A DNA stretch of 23,632 nucleotides, taken from the NCBI GenBank assembly GCA_003162615.1, contig PMNG01000084.1, forward strand, positions 1-23,632, given 5' to 3'. The position numbers and the translations under genes were made by a program. The stretch comes from Methanothrix sp. GTDB taxonomy: Archaea > Halobacteriota > Methanosarcinia > Methanotrichales > Methanotrichaceae. Every line of letters begins with the position of its first letter. Positions within the stretch are counted from its first letter, which is position 1. Of the stretch, positions 15,155-22,532 are shown one piece after another. The notes beneath the pieces were generated by a model, which saw nothing but the letters and a program-made list of their open reading frames with translations, had not been told where the DNA came from and did not search any database.

Positions 15155-15595
15155 ATGATGCGGGTCTACGTAGATATCAACAGGTGCATAGGCTGCCGCT
15201 CCTGTGAGGTGGCATGTAAACGCGTTCATGGAGGCAAGGGCCACGTCAATGTCCACATCAGCGAAGATCGGGCATCTGTCCCTCTCTTTTGCCACCACTG
15301 CGAAGAGGCCGCATGCACCATGGCCTGCTACAGCGGTGCACTGACCAAGGATGGCGAGCGCACCTCCTTCAGTCTGGACAAGTGCACAGGATGTGGGTTG
15401 TGCAGGTTGGCCTGTCCCTTCGGGGTTGTGTGGACTGATAAGCTGGCTCACAAGTGCGATCTGTGCGCCCCTAACGAGACACCCACATGCGTTCTCACCT
15501 GCCCGGCTCAGGCGCTGTCAAATGACTATGAGCTTGCTCTTAAGAGGGCAAGGGCCAGAGCTGGCAGGGCAACAATTCTCGGAGGTAAAAGATGA
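15155..15595 (+). CDS. 4x[4Fe-4S] ferredoxin-type subunit (HycB/FdnH-like)
   Basis: The 146-residue product has sixteen Cys in the four-cluster pattern 11/14/17/21, 46/49/54/58, 77/80/83/87 and 101/104/112/116. It resembles the electron-transfer subunits of formate dehydrogenases and other molybdopterin enzymes, and is a shorter relative of the CooF-like protein in the same cluster. The ATG begins immediately after the fdhA stop codon (a second ATG follows), and its own TGA overlaps the next ATG as ATGA. This spacing makes it very likely a stable partner of the FdhA-like subunit. Confidence 0.84.
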   Translation: MMRVYVDINRCIGCRSCEVACKRVHGGKGHVNVHISEDRASVPLFCHHCEEAACTMACYSGALTKDGERTSFSLDKCTGCGLCRLACPFGVVWTDKLAHKCDLCAPNETPTCVLTCPAQALSNDYELALKRARARAGRATILGGKR

Positions 15596-16008
15596 TCCAG
15601 GTTGATGCCAACAAATGCTTGGGCTGCTTTGCGTGCTCCAACATATGCCCTAATCAGTTCATAACCAGGGAGGAAGAGGAGGGCAAAAGGAGGACAATTC
15701 GCTGGTCCAAGTGCAAAGAAGAATGCGATATCTGTGTGGAGTTCTGTCCGGCAAAAGCCCTTACACTCATCCCTTATAGCGATAGTACGCCTGAGGTCAT
15801 CGAGGTATCCTTCGATCTGGTTCCCTGCGAGGTCTGCAAAAAAGGCTTTGCCACGGAGCCCTTGCTGAAGAGGATCAGAGAGACAGTTCCTTCTAACCTG
15901 CAAACGGATTCGACCGGCAGATCCTGGGTGGAGATCTGCCCCTTCTGTAGGCGAGAGTTGGAAGCAGAGATGGCTTCAAAGCAAGTTGTCCAGAGTCGCA
16001 GAAAATAA
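15592..16008 (+). CDS. 2x[4Fe-4S] ferredoxin with a C-terminal Cys4 (zinc-ribbon-like) site
   Basis: The 138-residue product has two cluster sites, Cys9/12/15/19 and Cys41/45/48/52; the second has wider CxxxC spacing. The C-terminal half adds two CxxC pairs, CEVC (79-82) and CPFC (116-119), spaced like a rubredoxin or zinc ribbon. It overlaps the preceding gene by 4 nt (ATGA), which indicates translational coupling and membership of the formate dehydrogenase complex. It may be the exit point to soluble ferredoxin or another acceptor, but the acceptor is not encoded here. I do not recognise a named family for the whole protein. Confidence 0.78.
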   Translation: MIQVDANKCLGCFACSNICPNQFITREEEEGKRRTIRWSKCKEECDICVEFCPAKALTLIPYSDSTPEVIEVSFDLVPCEVCKKGFATEPLLKRIRETVPSNLQTDSTGRSWVEICPFCRRELEAEMASKQVVQSRRK

Positions 16009-16056
16009 GTGATGCCTTGCAAATTAAGCCGTCTGACCCGGAGACTAAAGAATACT

Positions 16057-16069
16057 GAAAAGAAAAATT
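16057..16069 (-). terminator. T-rich terminator of the GvpD/KaiC-like gene
   Basis: On the minus strand the sequence reads AATTTTTCTTTTC about 50 nt after the stop codon of the ATPase gene, in the 110-nt gap between convergent operons. Confidence 0.4.
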
Positions 16070-16118
16070 ACTCATAAACGATTAAGTGTGATAAACCCAA
16101 GAGATATGACAAAAGCCG

Positions 16119-17486
16119 TTAGACTATGGGAGTCAGACTTATCTTGTTCTGGTTTTCAAAGAGCAGGTAGTAAGGCTCAGTCCTGGGTATGATCCCGTAA
16201 AGGCACAGGCCACCGTTTAGTTCATTGACCAGGAAGTATGTATCTGCAGTGTGGATGGCCATGTTGATGCTCTCCTGGCCAGTTTTCACTACAAAGACAT
16301 TTACGTCGTTTGTCTCCTTCCACTTGCGGATCATCCGGTTGGCCATATTCAGGAGCTGTTTGTAGCCGAATGCAAACTCCATAGCATCCATGCCGATTAT
16401 GTTGAGGATGGGCTTTCCAGTCCTCTCCCTCAGGCCATCCCATTTCTCCAACAGCTCTTTTCCCCACTCCTCCAGGTCTTCGTCTTCTCCTGGTTGGGAG
16501 ATCACAACGTTGGTCGGGACAAATATGTCGCGAGAGCTGAGCTGATACCCGATGCTTGGAAGTATAAAGACGCCTCTGCCGTTCTTTAGGGCGTTGGAGG
16601 CCAAAGCAGTCAGGATCTGATAGTACCTCTTGCCAACTCCGTGATCGATCTCGATTACGTTGCAGGAGCCGTACTTTAATCCTCCGGTCAGTATGTCGAG
16701 GTCGGGAATTCCTGTGGAGATCCTGAACTCTCCCGGATCGGGAACTCTGACAACGTCGCTGGCTATCCTGGCATCCTGATGTTCGCGGTAGGGCTCGAAG
16801 TAGCTGAATCGACCGCCGTGCAATGTCGTTGTGTAGGTCTTCTGCCTGATCTCAACGCCTCTGAGCTTATTCAGCCTGATCTGCCTGGCATGCCGGGTTC
16901 TCATGCTATTTGGGCTGTCTGTGCCTGAGCTACCCATCAGCTTGAACTGTTCCATGGTAACCACACCGTCGACGATGTAGTCCAGGGGCATAGTGTCAGC
17001 GAACTCGCTGACAAGAATCAGGTGAATCCCAGTGTCTCGAGCAAATTCGCACATGTTCTGCTCAAAGCTGTGCTGGGTATCCTCTATGAAGTGAGATGTA
17101 TAATTTAGAACGGCGTCCCAGCTGTCAATGACAATCATGGGATTGTCCATCTCCTCAGCCTCATCGAAGAAGACCCTGAAGAAATCGAGTACTGCATCAT
17201 ATTCAGAGAGCTCTCTGGTGGCGCCTTTCAGGCTCTTGAGGAGCCTGTTTTGTGTTGCGTTGATCACATTTTTCGGAGGGATTATATCGCTGATCCATGG
17301 GTTCGTGGCGTAGAGGCGTTGAGGATCGATTCGAGTGGAGATATACACGCCGTTCTTCTTCTCGCAGAGGGTGTTTATGATCTCCAGGGCTAAAGTTGTC
17401 TTCCCAGTTCCCGGCAACCCCTTTATCAGGAGTGCCTGGCCCTCCTCAATCCCGAAGAAGTTTTTGATTTCTTTGGGGATTTGCAT
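16119..17486 (-). CDS. GvpD/KaiC-like P-loop ATPase
   Basis: The 455-residue product starts with a RecA/KaiC-type ATPase domain. Walker A is GLPGTGKTT (23-31) and Walker B is PMIVIDSWD with Asp121. The second half repeats a RecA-like fold, including STGIPDLDILTGGL, but its P-loop reads IDHGVGKRYY, which lacks the usual Lys-Ser/Thr pair, so this half is probably not catalytic. The arrangement resembles archaeal GvpD, a regulator named from gas vesicle clusters, and KaiC-like proteins. No gas vesicle genes are present, so the role here is probably regulatory signalling. The gene follows the winged-helix regulator after 14 nt, in one transcript, and converges with the CODH/FDH cluster. Confidence 0.75.
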   Translation of the reverse strand: MQIPKEIKNFFGIEEGQALLIKGLPGTGKTTLALEIINTLCEKKNGVYISTRIDPQRLYATNPWISDIIPPKNVINATQNRLLKSLKGATRELSEYDAVLDFFRVFFDEAEEMDNPMIVIDSWDAVLNYTSHFIEDTQHSFEQNMCEFARDTGIHLILVSEFADTMPLDYIVDGVVTMEQFKLMGSSGTDSPNSMRTRHARQIRLNKLRGVEIRQKTYTTTLHGGRFSYFEPYREHQDARIASDVVRVPDPGEFRISTGIPDLDILTGGLKYGSCNVIEIDHGVGKRYYQILTALASNALKNGRGVFILPSIGYQLSSRDIFVPTNVVISQPGEDEDLEEWGKELLEKWDGLRERTGKPILNIIGMDAMEFAFGYKQLLNMANRMIRKWKETNDVNVFVVKTGQESINMAIHTADTYFLVNELNGGLCLYGIIPRTEPYYLLFENQNKISLTPIV

Positions 17487-17500
17487 CTTAACACCACTGC

Positions 17501-17890
17501 CTAGCTATTTTTTGCGCCTAGTGAGCAACCACATTTATTTGCCCTCTTCATAAGGGCACAGATCTGGTCCGGTCTTACCTTGAATGAAAAGTAGATGGTC
17601 TTTTCGTCACCGTCGCAGAGGTCGATATCAACTACAGGCATTGCCTCAAACTCGCCTCCTGACTCCTTAGGCACGTGAGGCGCCTCCGAAACTGGAGCCA
17701 CGCTCCTTGTTCTCCACAGCTTGGCAGGTCCTACCTCGACGAATACTACTCTTCCTTCTGACCTGAGCACCGAAAGGTACTTTATCACAGTGGTCTTGCT
17801 GATTCCGGCTTTTTTTGCTACATCCACCGTGGTTAGTCCCACATCAGATTCTTCTATGGACTTCAATATCCTTTCCTTGTAGGAATCCAT
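17501..17890 (-). CDS. Winged-helix DNA-binding protein
   Basis: The 129-residue product has an N-terminal winged helix: TTVDVAKKAGISKTTVIKYL (residues 20-39) is the helix-turn-helix, and VLRSEGRVVFVEVGPAKLW supplies the wing. The C-terminal half is acidic (VDIDLCDGDEKTIYFSFKV) and ends with two Cys in NKCGCSLG, which might bind a metal or cluster. It is a probable transcription regulator that partners with the GvpD/KaiC-like ATPase encoded 14 nt downstream. The start is ATG with no clear ribosome binding site; a minus-strand TATA-like GGCTTATGAA lies at about 17951-17960. Its target genes are not shown by the sequence; the divergent mtx genes and the convergent CODH/FDH genes are candidates. 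Confidence 0.72.
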   Translation of the reverse strand: MDSYKERILKSIEESDVGLTTVDVAKKAGISKTTVIKYLSVLRSEGRVVFVEVGPAKLWRTRSVAPVSEAPHVPKESGGEFEAMPVVDIDLCDGDEKTIYFSFKVRPDQICALMKRANKCGCSLGAKNS

Positions 17891-18141
17891 TTATTGCCGC
17901 CATAATGTACAGTGAGCTATCCTTGTTCCTATCTGAATGATGATGCATGGTTCATAAGCCTTGCCATATCTTTTGTTATTCCATATTCGTATTTCTATTT
18001 TTCTAAATCTAAAGTTTGGCGATATTGCGAGGTCTCGGACAAAATCTTAAGATGGACAATATAATCAGCCCACGTGACATTCGAAGAAGAAAAAATTTAA
18101 ACCCTAAAGAATCCTCGCTATAGCAACTAGGCTTCATCGGC

Positions 18142-18148
18142 TTTATAA
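18142..18148 (+). promoter_or_regulatory. TATA box of mtxA
   Basis: TTTATAA lies about 35-41 nt before the TTG start of mtxA. The resulting short leader would carry AAGGAA at 18171-18176. The 292-nt gap to the divergent regulator gene is otherwise AT-rich and shows no ORF. Confidence 0.5.
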
Positions 18149-18182
18149 CCAATACCAAGGGATTGATGCGAAGGAATTTCCG

Positions 18183-18797
18183 TTGACCTCTGATTGCTCC
18201 TCTGGGGAAAAGCATTCCATTGAGGGATTATGGCCACCGCTCCGAGGGGACTATATCGTCGGCAATCCGGAGTGCAGGGTAGCAGTTGTGACACTGGCCA
18301 GCAATCTGCGAGTTGAGAATACCGCTATCATAGGTACCTGCAAGACGGAGAACCTGGGCGTTGAGAAGATCGTGGCAAATTTAATCTCCAACTCCAACAT
18401 CCGCTTCTTGCTGATCTGCGGAGCCGAATCCAAGGGGCATCTGCCGGGCAACACCATCATCGCGCTTCATAAGAACGGATTAGACGAGAAGGGCAGGATA
18501 ATCGGCTCGAAAGGAGCCATCCCATTCATACAAAACCTGACAACCGAGGCAATAAGACGGTTTCAAGCCCAGATCCATTTGATTGACAGGATCGGCCTGG
18601 AGGACAAGGAGCAGATAGGGCTACTGGTTGAAGAGTACAGTTCAAAAGGAGAGCCATACCCTGAGGAGCCGTTTCAGGCGGTGAAGCGTAGATCCATGAA
18701 GGGTTTGTCTGCACCACTTGGGGCAGAAGTAGGTGACGTTTTAATTGGATCTGATGTTACCTTGGATAGTGTTGCTTGGAAGATAACAGGGGGCTGA
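18183..18797 (+). CDS. mtxA: MtrA-like corrinoid protein without membrane anchor (MtxA type)
   Basis: The 204-residue product is homologous to MtrA, the cobamide-binding subunit of tetrahydromethanopterin S-methyltransferase. The core is well conserved: GTCKTENLGVEKIVANLISN (51-70), FLLICGAESKGHLPGN (75-90) and IIALHKNG (92-99). His86 in SKGH aligns with MtrA His84, the lower cobalt ligand. The C-terminal transmembrane helix of true MtrA is absent; the protein ends in a polar region (WKITGG). It is therefore a soluble paralogue like MtxA of Methanosarcina, and the methyl donor and acceptor are unknown. The TTG start is supported by AAGGAA 6 nt upstream. mtxH follows after 2 nt. Confidence 0.82.
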   Translation: MTSDCSSGEKHSIEGLWPPLRGDYIVGNPECRVAVVTLASNLRVENTAIIGTCKTENLGVEKIVANLISNSNIRFLLICGAESKGHLPGNTIIALHKNGLDEKGRIIGSKGAIPFIQNLTTEAIRRFQAQIHLIDRIGLEDKEQIGLLVEEYSSKGEPYPEEPFQAVKRRSMKGLSAPLGAEVGDVLIGSDVTLDSVAWKITGG

Positions 18798-18799
18798 AG

Positions 18800-19723
18800 T
18801 TGTTCAGATTTGAGAGAGAACAAGCAGTGGTCAATATCGCAGGAGTGAAGTTAGGCGGCCAACCTGGCGAGTTCCCTACAGTCCTGGCTGGCACCATATT
18901 CTACCAAGGCCACAATATTGTCCAGGATGAGGATCAGGGCAGCTTTGACAGGGCAAAAGCTGAAAAGCTTGTCATAAGGCAGGCGGAGCTATCGGAAAAG
19001 ACTGGAAACCCTGCCATTCTTCATGTCTACGCTAGTACGATTAAAGCCTTTGAGAGATACCGGGATTTTGTGGAAGATATCTGGGACGGGCCAATCATAA
19101 TAGACTCTGCCGATCCAGAGGTTCGGTCGGCGGCGGCAGGACTGGTCTCTGAGCTAGGGTACGCGGACAAGGTAATTTACAACAGCATAAGCCTTGCCAC
19201 TAATTCGTCGGAAGAGAAAACCATTCGAGATTCAGAGATCGATTCAGCCATACTCTTGGCCTACAATCCAGCAGAGCCTGGCTTGGACGGCTCCATAAAG
19301 GTGCTGGAGACGGGTGGGTCGGTTCGAGAGAAGGGGCTGATTTCCTTGTCCAAGGACCTAGGCATAGTCAACCTTCTGATCGATCCGGGTGTAGTGCCGA
19401 TAGGAAGCGGGGCAGGGGTCGCACTTAGATTTTCCGTTGTTGCCAAAGCAAAGTTCGGCCTGCCTGTGGGATCAGGTATACACAATGCAGTAAGCTCTTG
19501 GCCTTGGCTGAAGGGCAGGACCCTCCAGGACAAGCAGTGCTGTGATGCAGCAGCAACGGCAATGCAACAGCTCTCGGGAGGAGACTATGTCCTTTACGGC
19601 CCCATCGAGAACGCTGACTTCATTTTCCCGGTGGCAGCCATGGCCGATATTATGATCGCCGAGGCAGTTAGAGATCTGGATATCTGGCCCGTCGCTGAGC
19701 ACCCGGTGCACAGGCTGATCTGA
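18800..19723 (+). CDS. mtxH: MtrH-like methyltransferase (MtxH type)
   Basis: The 307-residue product matches MtrH, the subunit that moves a methyl group from methyl-tetrahydromethanopterin to the corrinoid protein. It has the N-terminal MFRFEREQAVVNIAGVKLGG (start read as Met), GEFPTVLAGTIFYQGH, a pterin-binding TIM-barrel body and the C-terminal VAKAKFGLPVGSGIHN segment. The TTG at 18800 is preceded by AGGGGG and gives the family's usual MFRF start; an upstream in-frame TTG at 18776 is less likely. The other Mtr subunits are absent, so with mtxA it probably forms a two-protein soluble methyltransferase rather than the Na+-pumping complex. Confidence 0.85.
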   Translation: MFRFEREQAVVNIAGVKLGGQPGEFPTVLAGTIFYQGHNIVQDEDQGSFDRAKAEKLVIRQAELSEKTGNPAILHVYASTIKAFERYRDFVEDIWDGPIIIDSADPEVRSAAAGLVSELGYADKVIYNSISLATNSSEEKTIRDSEIDSAILLAYNPAEPGLDGSIKVLETGGSVREKGLISLSKDLGIVNLLIDPGVVPIGSGAGVALRFSVVAKAKFGLPVGSGIHNAVSSWPWLKGRTLQDKQCCDAAATAMQQLSGGDYVLYGPIENADFIFPVAAMADIMIAEAVRDLDIWPVAEHPVHRLI

Positions 19724-19745
19724 GCCGTATCAGAGACAGATGGAA

Positions 19746-19751
19746 TTTATA
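19746..19751 (+). promoter_or_regulatory. TATA box of the phosphomevalonate dehydratase genes
   Basis: TTTATA lies 23-28 nt before the ATG at 19774, so the transcript would be leaderless. No ribosome binding site is present. This suggests a promoter separate from that of mtxAH. Confidence 0.5.
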
Positions 19752-19773
19752 CCATCGCTCCTGAATTATCAGC

Positions 19774-20943
19774 ATGTACCTTTCCAGGGAAGAGGAGCTT
19801 GTTTACCTAGGCCAGCGTGGTGAGTCCCTCCGGCGGGCAATGGAAATCCTCGTGGCCCTGGGGGACATCTTCGATGCTGATCGCCTCATACCGGTTAAGA
19901 GCGTCCAGATTGCGGGAGTATCCTTCAAGAACATAGGTGAGGCAGGTCTTGAATGGATATCAGACCTGAAAGGCAAGGTTGTTGTCCCAAGTATCCTCAA
20001 CCCTGCTGGAATGGATCTGTCCCGCTGGCACGAGATGGATATAGACGATAATTTTGCCCTCAAACAAAAAGCCACCATCGATGCCTACCGCCGACTGGGA
20101 ATCGCCATCGACTGTACCTGTACTCCGTATCAGATTAACCCAGAGATCGCATGCTTCGGGGATCACCTGGCCTGGAGCGAGTCATCAGCGGTGTCTTTTG
20201 CTAACTCAGTTATAGGCGCCCGGACCAATCGTGAGGGCGGACCCTCGGCCCTGGCTGCAGCCCTGATTGGGAAAACGCCATTTTATGGATACCATCTGGA
20301 CGAGAACAGGATTCCAACGCACAGGATAGATGTGGAAGCGGATCTGAAGGGCTCGGACTTTGGGGCTCTTGGTTTTCTTGTGGGCAGAACGGTCAAGGAC
20401 GGCAATCCTCTTTTTAAGCTTTCAAGCAGGCCAACTCTTGATGAGCTCAAGTCTCTTGGAGCGGCCATGGCAGCCAGCGGATCGGTTGCCCTTTACTATG
20501 TCGAAGGGGTTACTCCAACGCCCCCCGAGGAGTATGGCGAGCCAGAGAAGATCTCGGTGGACAGAAAGCAGATCGATGAGGTCTACGAGAGACATCCTGG
20601 CACAGATGCGGATATCGTTGCACTGGGCTGCCCACACTGCTCAAAGGCAGAGCTGAACCGCATTGCAGAGCTCCTGAAGGGCAAAAAAGTAAAGAAGGAG
20701 CTATGGGTGTGCACGGCACGCAAGATCGCCGAGGGCTGTCCAGATCTTGTAACAAGGATCGAGAAGAGCGGTGCCAAGGTCATCTGCGACACCTGCATGG
20801 TTGTCTCTCCAGCAAGCGAGCACTTTCGGAAGATGATGGTCAACTCCGGAAAGGCCCTGGCTTACATTCCGGGCCTTTGCGGAATTGAGGCCGGCTTTGG
20901 CTCTACCGAAGAGTGTATCGAAGTGGCTACAAGGAGAGATTGA
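19774..20943 (+). CDS. Aconitase-X large subunit, probable phosphomevalonate dehydratase large subunit
   Basis: The 389-residue product is an AcnX catalytic subunit (formerly DUF521). In archaea this enzyme dehydrates (R)-5-phosphomevalonate to trans-anhydromevalonate 5-phosphate in the modified mevalonate pathway to isoprenoids, as shown for Aeropyrum pernix. Cys residues likely to hold the [4Fe-4S] cluster occur in DCTCTPY (Cys114, Cys116), LGCPHCSK and ICDTCMVV. The N-terminus MYLSREEELVYLGQRGE is typical, and length is normal. The ATG is probably leaderless. The small subunit starts 2 nt after the stop, as expected for the two-part archaeal enzyme. Other AcnX enzymes act on hydroxyproline derivatives in bacteria, but the archaeal context favours the mevalonate role. 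Confidence 0.88.
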   Translation: MYLSREEELVYLGQRGESLRRAMEILVALGDIFDADRLIPVKSVQIAGVSFKNIGEAGLEWISDLKGKVVVPSILNPAGMDLSRWHEMDIDDNFALKQKATIDAYRRLGIAIDCTCTPYQINPEIACFGDHLAWSESSAVSFANSVIGARTNREGGPSALAAALIGKTPFYGYHLDENRIPTHRIDVEADLKGSDFGALGFLVGRTVKDGNPLFKLSSRPTLDELKSLGAAMAASGSVALYYVEGVTPTPPEEYGEPEKISVDRKQIDEVYERHPGTDADIVALGCPHCSKAELNRIAELLKGKKVKKELWVCTARKIAEGCPDLVTRIEKSGAKVICDTCMVVSPASEHFRKMMVNSGKALAYIPGLCGIEAGFGSTEECIEVATRRD

Positions 20944-20945
20944 GA

Positions 20946-21407
20946 ATGCAGATAAAGTGCCACCGAGTGGCCAGTGGCTGTGCCTCTGGATTGGCTCTTG
21001 TTACCAAGGAACCAATCTCCTTTCTGGGAAATGTCAACCCAGAGACTGGTGTAGTAGTGGACCCGGACCACGAACTCTATGGTAAGTGCATCTCAGGAAA
21101 GATCCTGATCTTTCCTGGCAGCAAGGGCTCGACTGTAGGGTCCTACGTGATATACCAGCTAAAGAAGCGAGGTTTAGCGCCGGCGGCCATGATAAACATC
21201 AGGTCGGAGCCCATAGTGGCAGTTGGTGCCATCATAAGCGGAATCCCCCTAGTGGACAGGGTGACGGACGACGTCCTCGTATTGAAGGATGGCGTTTTAG
21301 TAACAGTCGATGCCGACAGTGAGCTAGTTCAGATACCCGGCGATCTTACTGAACAAAGGAATATGCCTCCAAAAACTTATCGTTCTGCTCAGGAGGTCCG
21401 ACAGTAA
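20946..21407 (+). CDS. Aconitase-X small (swivel) subunit, probable phosphomevalonate dehydratase small subunit
   Basis: The 153-residue product is the AcnX swivel domain (formerly DUF126), which completes the active site with the large subunit. The conserved segment GKILIFPGSKGSTVGSY (51-67) contains the Ser residues that contact substrate. The start at ATG 20946 is preceded by AAGGAGAG, 7 nt away, and fits the usual MQIKCHRV beginning. The last 20 residues (from about LTEQRN) extend beyond the normal domain and are encoded in DNA that also encodes the end of hisC on the other strand. Confidence 0.87.
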   Translation: MQIKCHRVASGCASGLALVTKEPISFLGNVNPETGVVVDPDHELYGKCISGKILIFPGSKGSTVGSYVIYQLKKRGLAPAAMINIRSEPIVAVGAIISGIPLVDRVTDDVLVLKDGVLVTVDADSELVQIPGDLTEQRNMPPKTYRSAQEVRQ

Positions 21408-22407
21408 CTCTTATGTGATTTTCTCCTGCACCGGGCATCGGCGAGCAATCCCTGACTACAATTCCTCTTTCGAGCAGGCTCTTTGTGATCTCCGCCGACC
21501 TCTTCGGCGTCTCGATGTACAGGAAATTTCCTTGAGACGGATGTGCGCTCTCAATTCTGCTTTGAATCATATCCCTCTCCGAGCGTATTTTTGAGACCGA
21601 GCGTTTCATGTGCTCCACATCCTCAAGGGCTGCTACTCCTGCCGCTAGCGATAGGCCGCTTATGCTGAACAGAGGCGAGATGCGCCTGTACTGCTCAGCA
21701 ATCCATTCAGGAGCTACGACATAACCTAGCCTCAATCCAGCCAGTCCGAAGGCTTTGGACAGCGTCCTGCCGATGATCAGATTCTCTTGATCACCAACCA
21801 TCTTAATAAGGCTCTTATCTGCGAACTCAACGTAAGCTTCATCCAGAAATATAACGGCATCTGTACTCTCAGCTATCGACCTGACGGTCTCTTCTGAAAG
21901 GGCGTTACCGGTGGGATTGTTGGGCGAGCATAGGAAGATAATCTTAAAGCCTTTTGGGATCACAGGATTTACTTCAAATTCTTTCTGCCTTTGCTGGTAG
22001 ACTGGACTTGCTCCACACAGCCTCACAGCCAGGCTGTAGAGAGTGTAGGTCGGAATGGGGATTAGGGCTTTGTCTCCTTTTCCCAGAAAAAGTCTGGCAA
22101 CTGTAGTAATGACCTCATCCATTCCGGCTCCTGCCACTACGTTCTCCTCTGGGTAGCCTGTGTAATCCGATAGAGCATCCAAAAATGACCTGGAGTCGGG
22201 ATACCTGTGGAGCTGGACGCTCCTTAGAGCTTCCCAAACCTTTGGACTGGGACCGTAGGGGTTCTCGTTGCGGCTCATCATCAGGATTTGGCCGGGGTCC
22301 AAGCCGTATAGCCTGGACACCTCTGCAGGATCAATTCCTGCATCGTCCGGCTCGAGCTCTGAAAGGAATGGCATTAAGTTGCTGGCATAATCTTTCAAAG
22401 AAATCAC
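21346..22407 (-). CDS. hisC: Histidinol-phosphate aminotransferase
   Basis: HisC is a PLP-dependent fold-type I aminotransferase that converts imidazole acetol-phosphate to histidinol phosphate in histidine synthesis. The 353-residue product has NENPYGPSPKV (48-58), AGAGMDEVI (92-100), SPNNPTG (161-167), FLDEAYVEF (188-196) and the Schiff-base Lys218 in GRTLSKAFGLAGLR. The start is taken as GTG at 22407. There is no ribosome binding site, but a minus-strand TATA box at 22431-22440 lies about 25-30 nt upstream, so the mRNA may be leaderless. Its 3' end overlaps the convergent aconitase-X small subunit gene by 62 nt. It is divergent from mtd. Confidence 0.92.
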   Translation of the reverse strand: MISLKDYASNLMPFLSELEPDDAGIDPAEVSRLYGLDPGQILMMSRNENPYGPSPKVWEALRSVQLHRYPDSRSFLDALSDYTGYPEENVVAGAGMDEVITTVARLFLGKGDKALIPIPTYTLYSLAVRLCGASPVYQQRQKEFEVNPVIPKGFKIIFLCSPNNPTGNALSEETVRSIAESTDAVIFLDEAYVEFADKSLIKMVGDQENLIIGRTLSKAFGLAGLRLGYVVAPEWIAEQYRRISPLFSISGLSLAAGVAALEDVEHMKRSVSKIRSERDMIQSRIESAHPSQGNFLYIETPKRSAEITKSLLERGIVVRDCSPMPGAGENHIRVTVGPPEQNDKFLEAYSFVQ

Positions 22408-22430
22408 TGGTTAAAATAAGGGTTGAACAT

Positions 22431-22440
22431 TGTATAAAAG
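22431..22440 (-). promoter_or_regulatory. TATA box of hisC
   Basis: The minus strand reads CTTTTATACA, centred about 28 nt before the GTG start of hisC, consistent with a leaderless or near-leaderless transcript. Confidence 0.5.
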
Positions 22441-22503
22441 TTATCCTTCAGCCTGGTAAAAGGACGAAAGGAGATATCTTTTCGATCAAAGAAATCGGAA
22501 CCC

Positions 22504-22510
22504 TTTTATC
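22504..22510 (+). promoter_or_regulatory. TATA box of mtd
   Basis: TTTTATC is centred about 26 nt before the mtd ATG, so the transcript would be leaderless. No ribosome binding site precedes the ATG, in agreement. Confidence 0.45.
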
Positions 22511-22532
22511 TTCACTCTGCCTCAAGCCCTGC

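Noticed and set aside
18183..19723. These genes as part of the energy-conserving Mtr complex
   Set aside because: The MtrA-like protein lacks its membrane helix, and mtrE, D, C, B, F and G are absent.
22185..22532. An N-terminal extension of Mtd in the open upstream frame
   Set aside because: The extension is antisense to hisC and to its promoter. The ATG at 22533 gives the normal family N-terminus and follows a TATA box.
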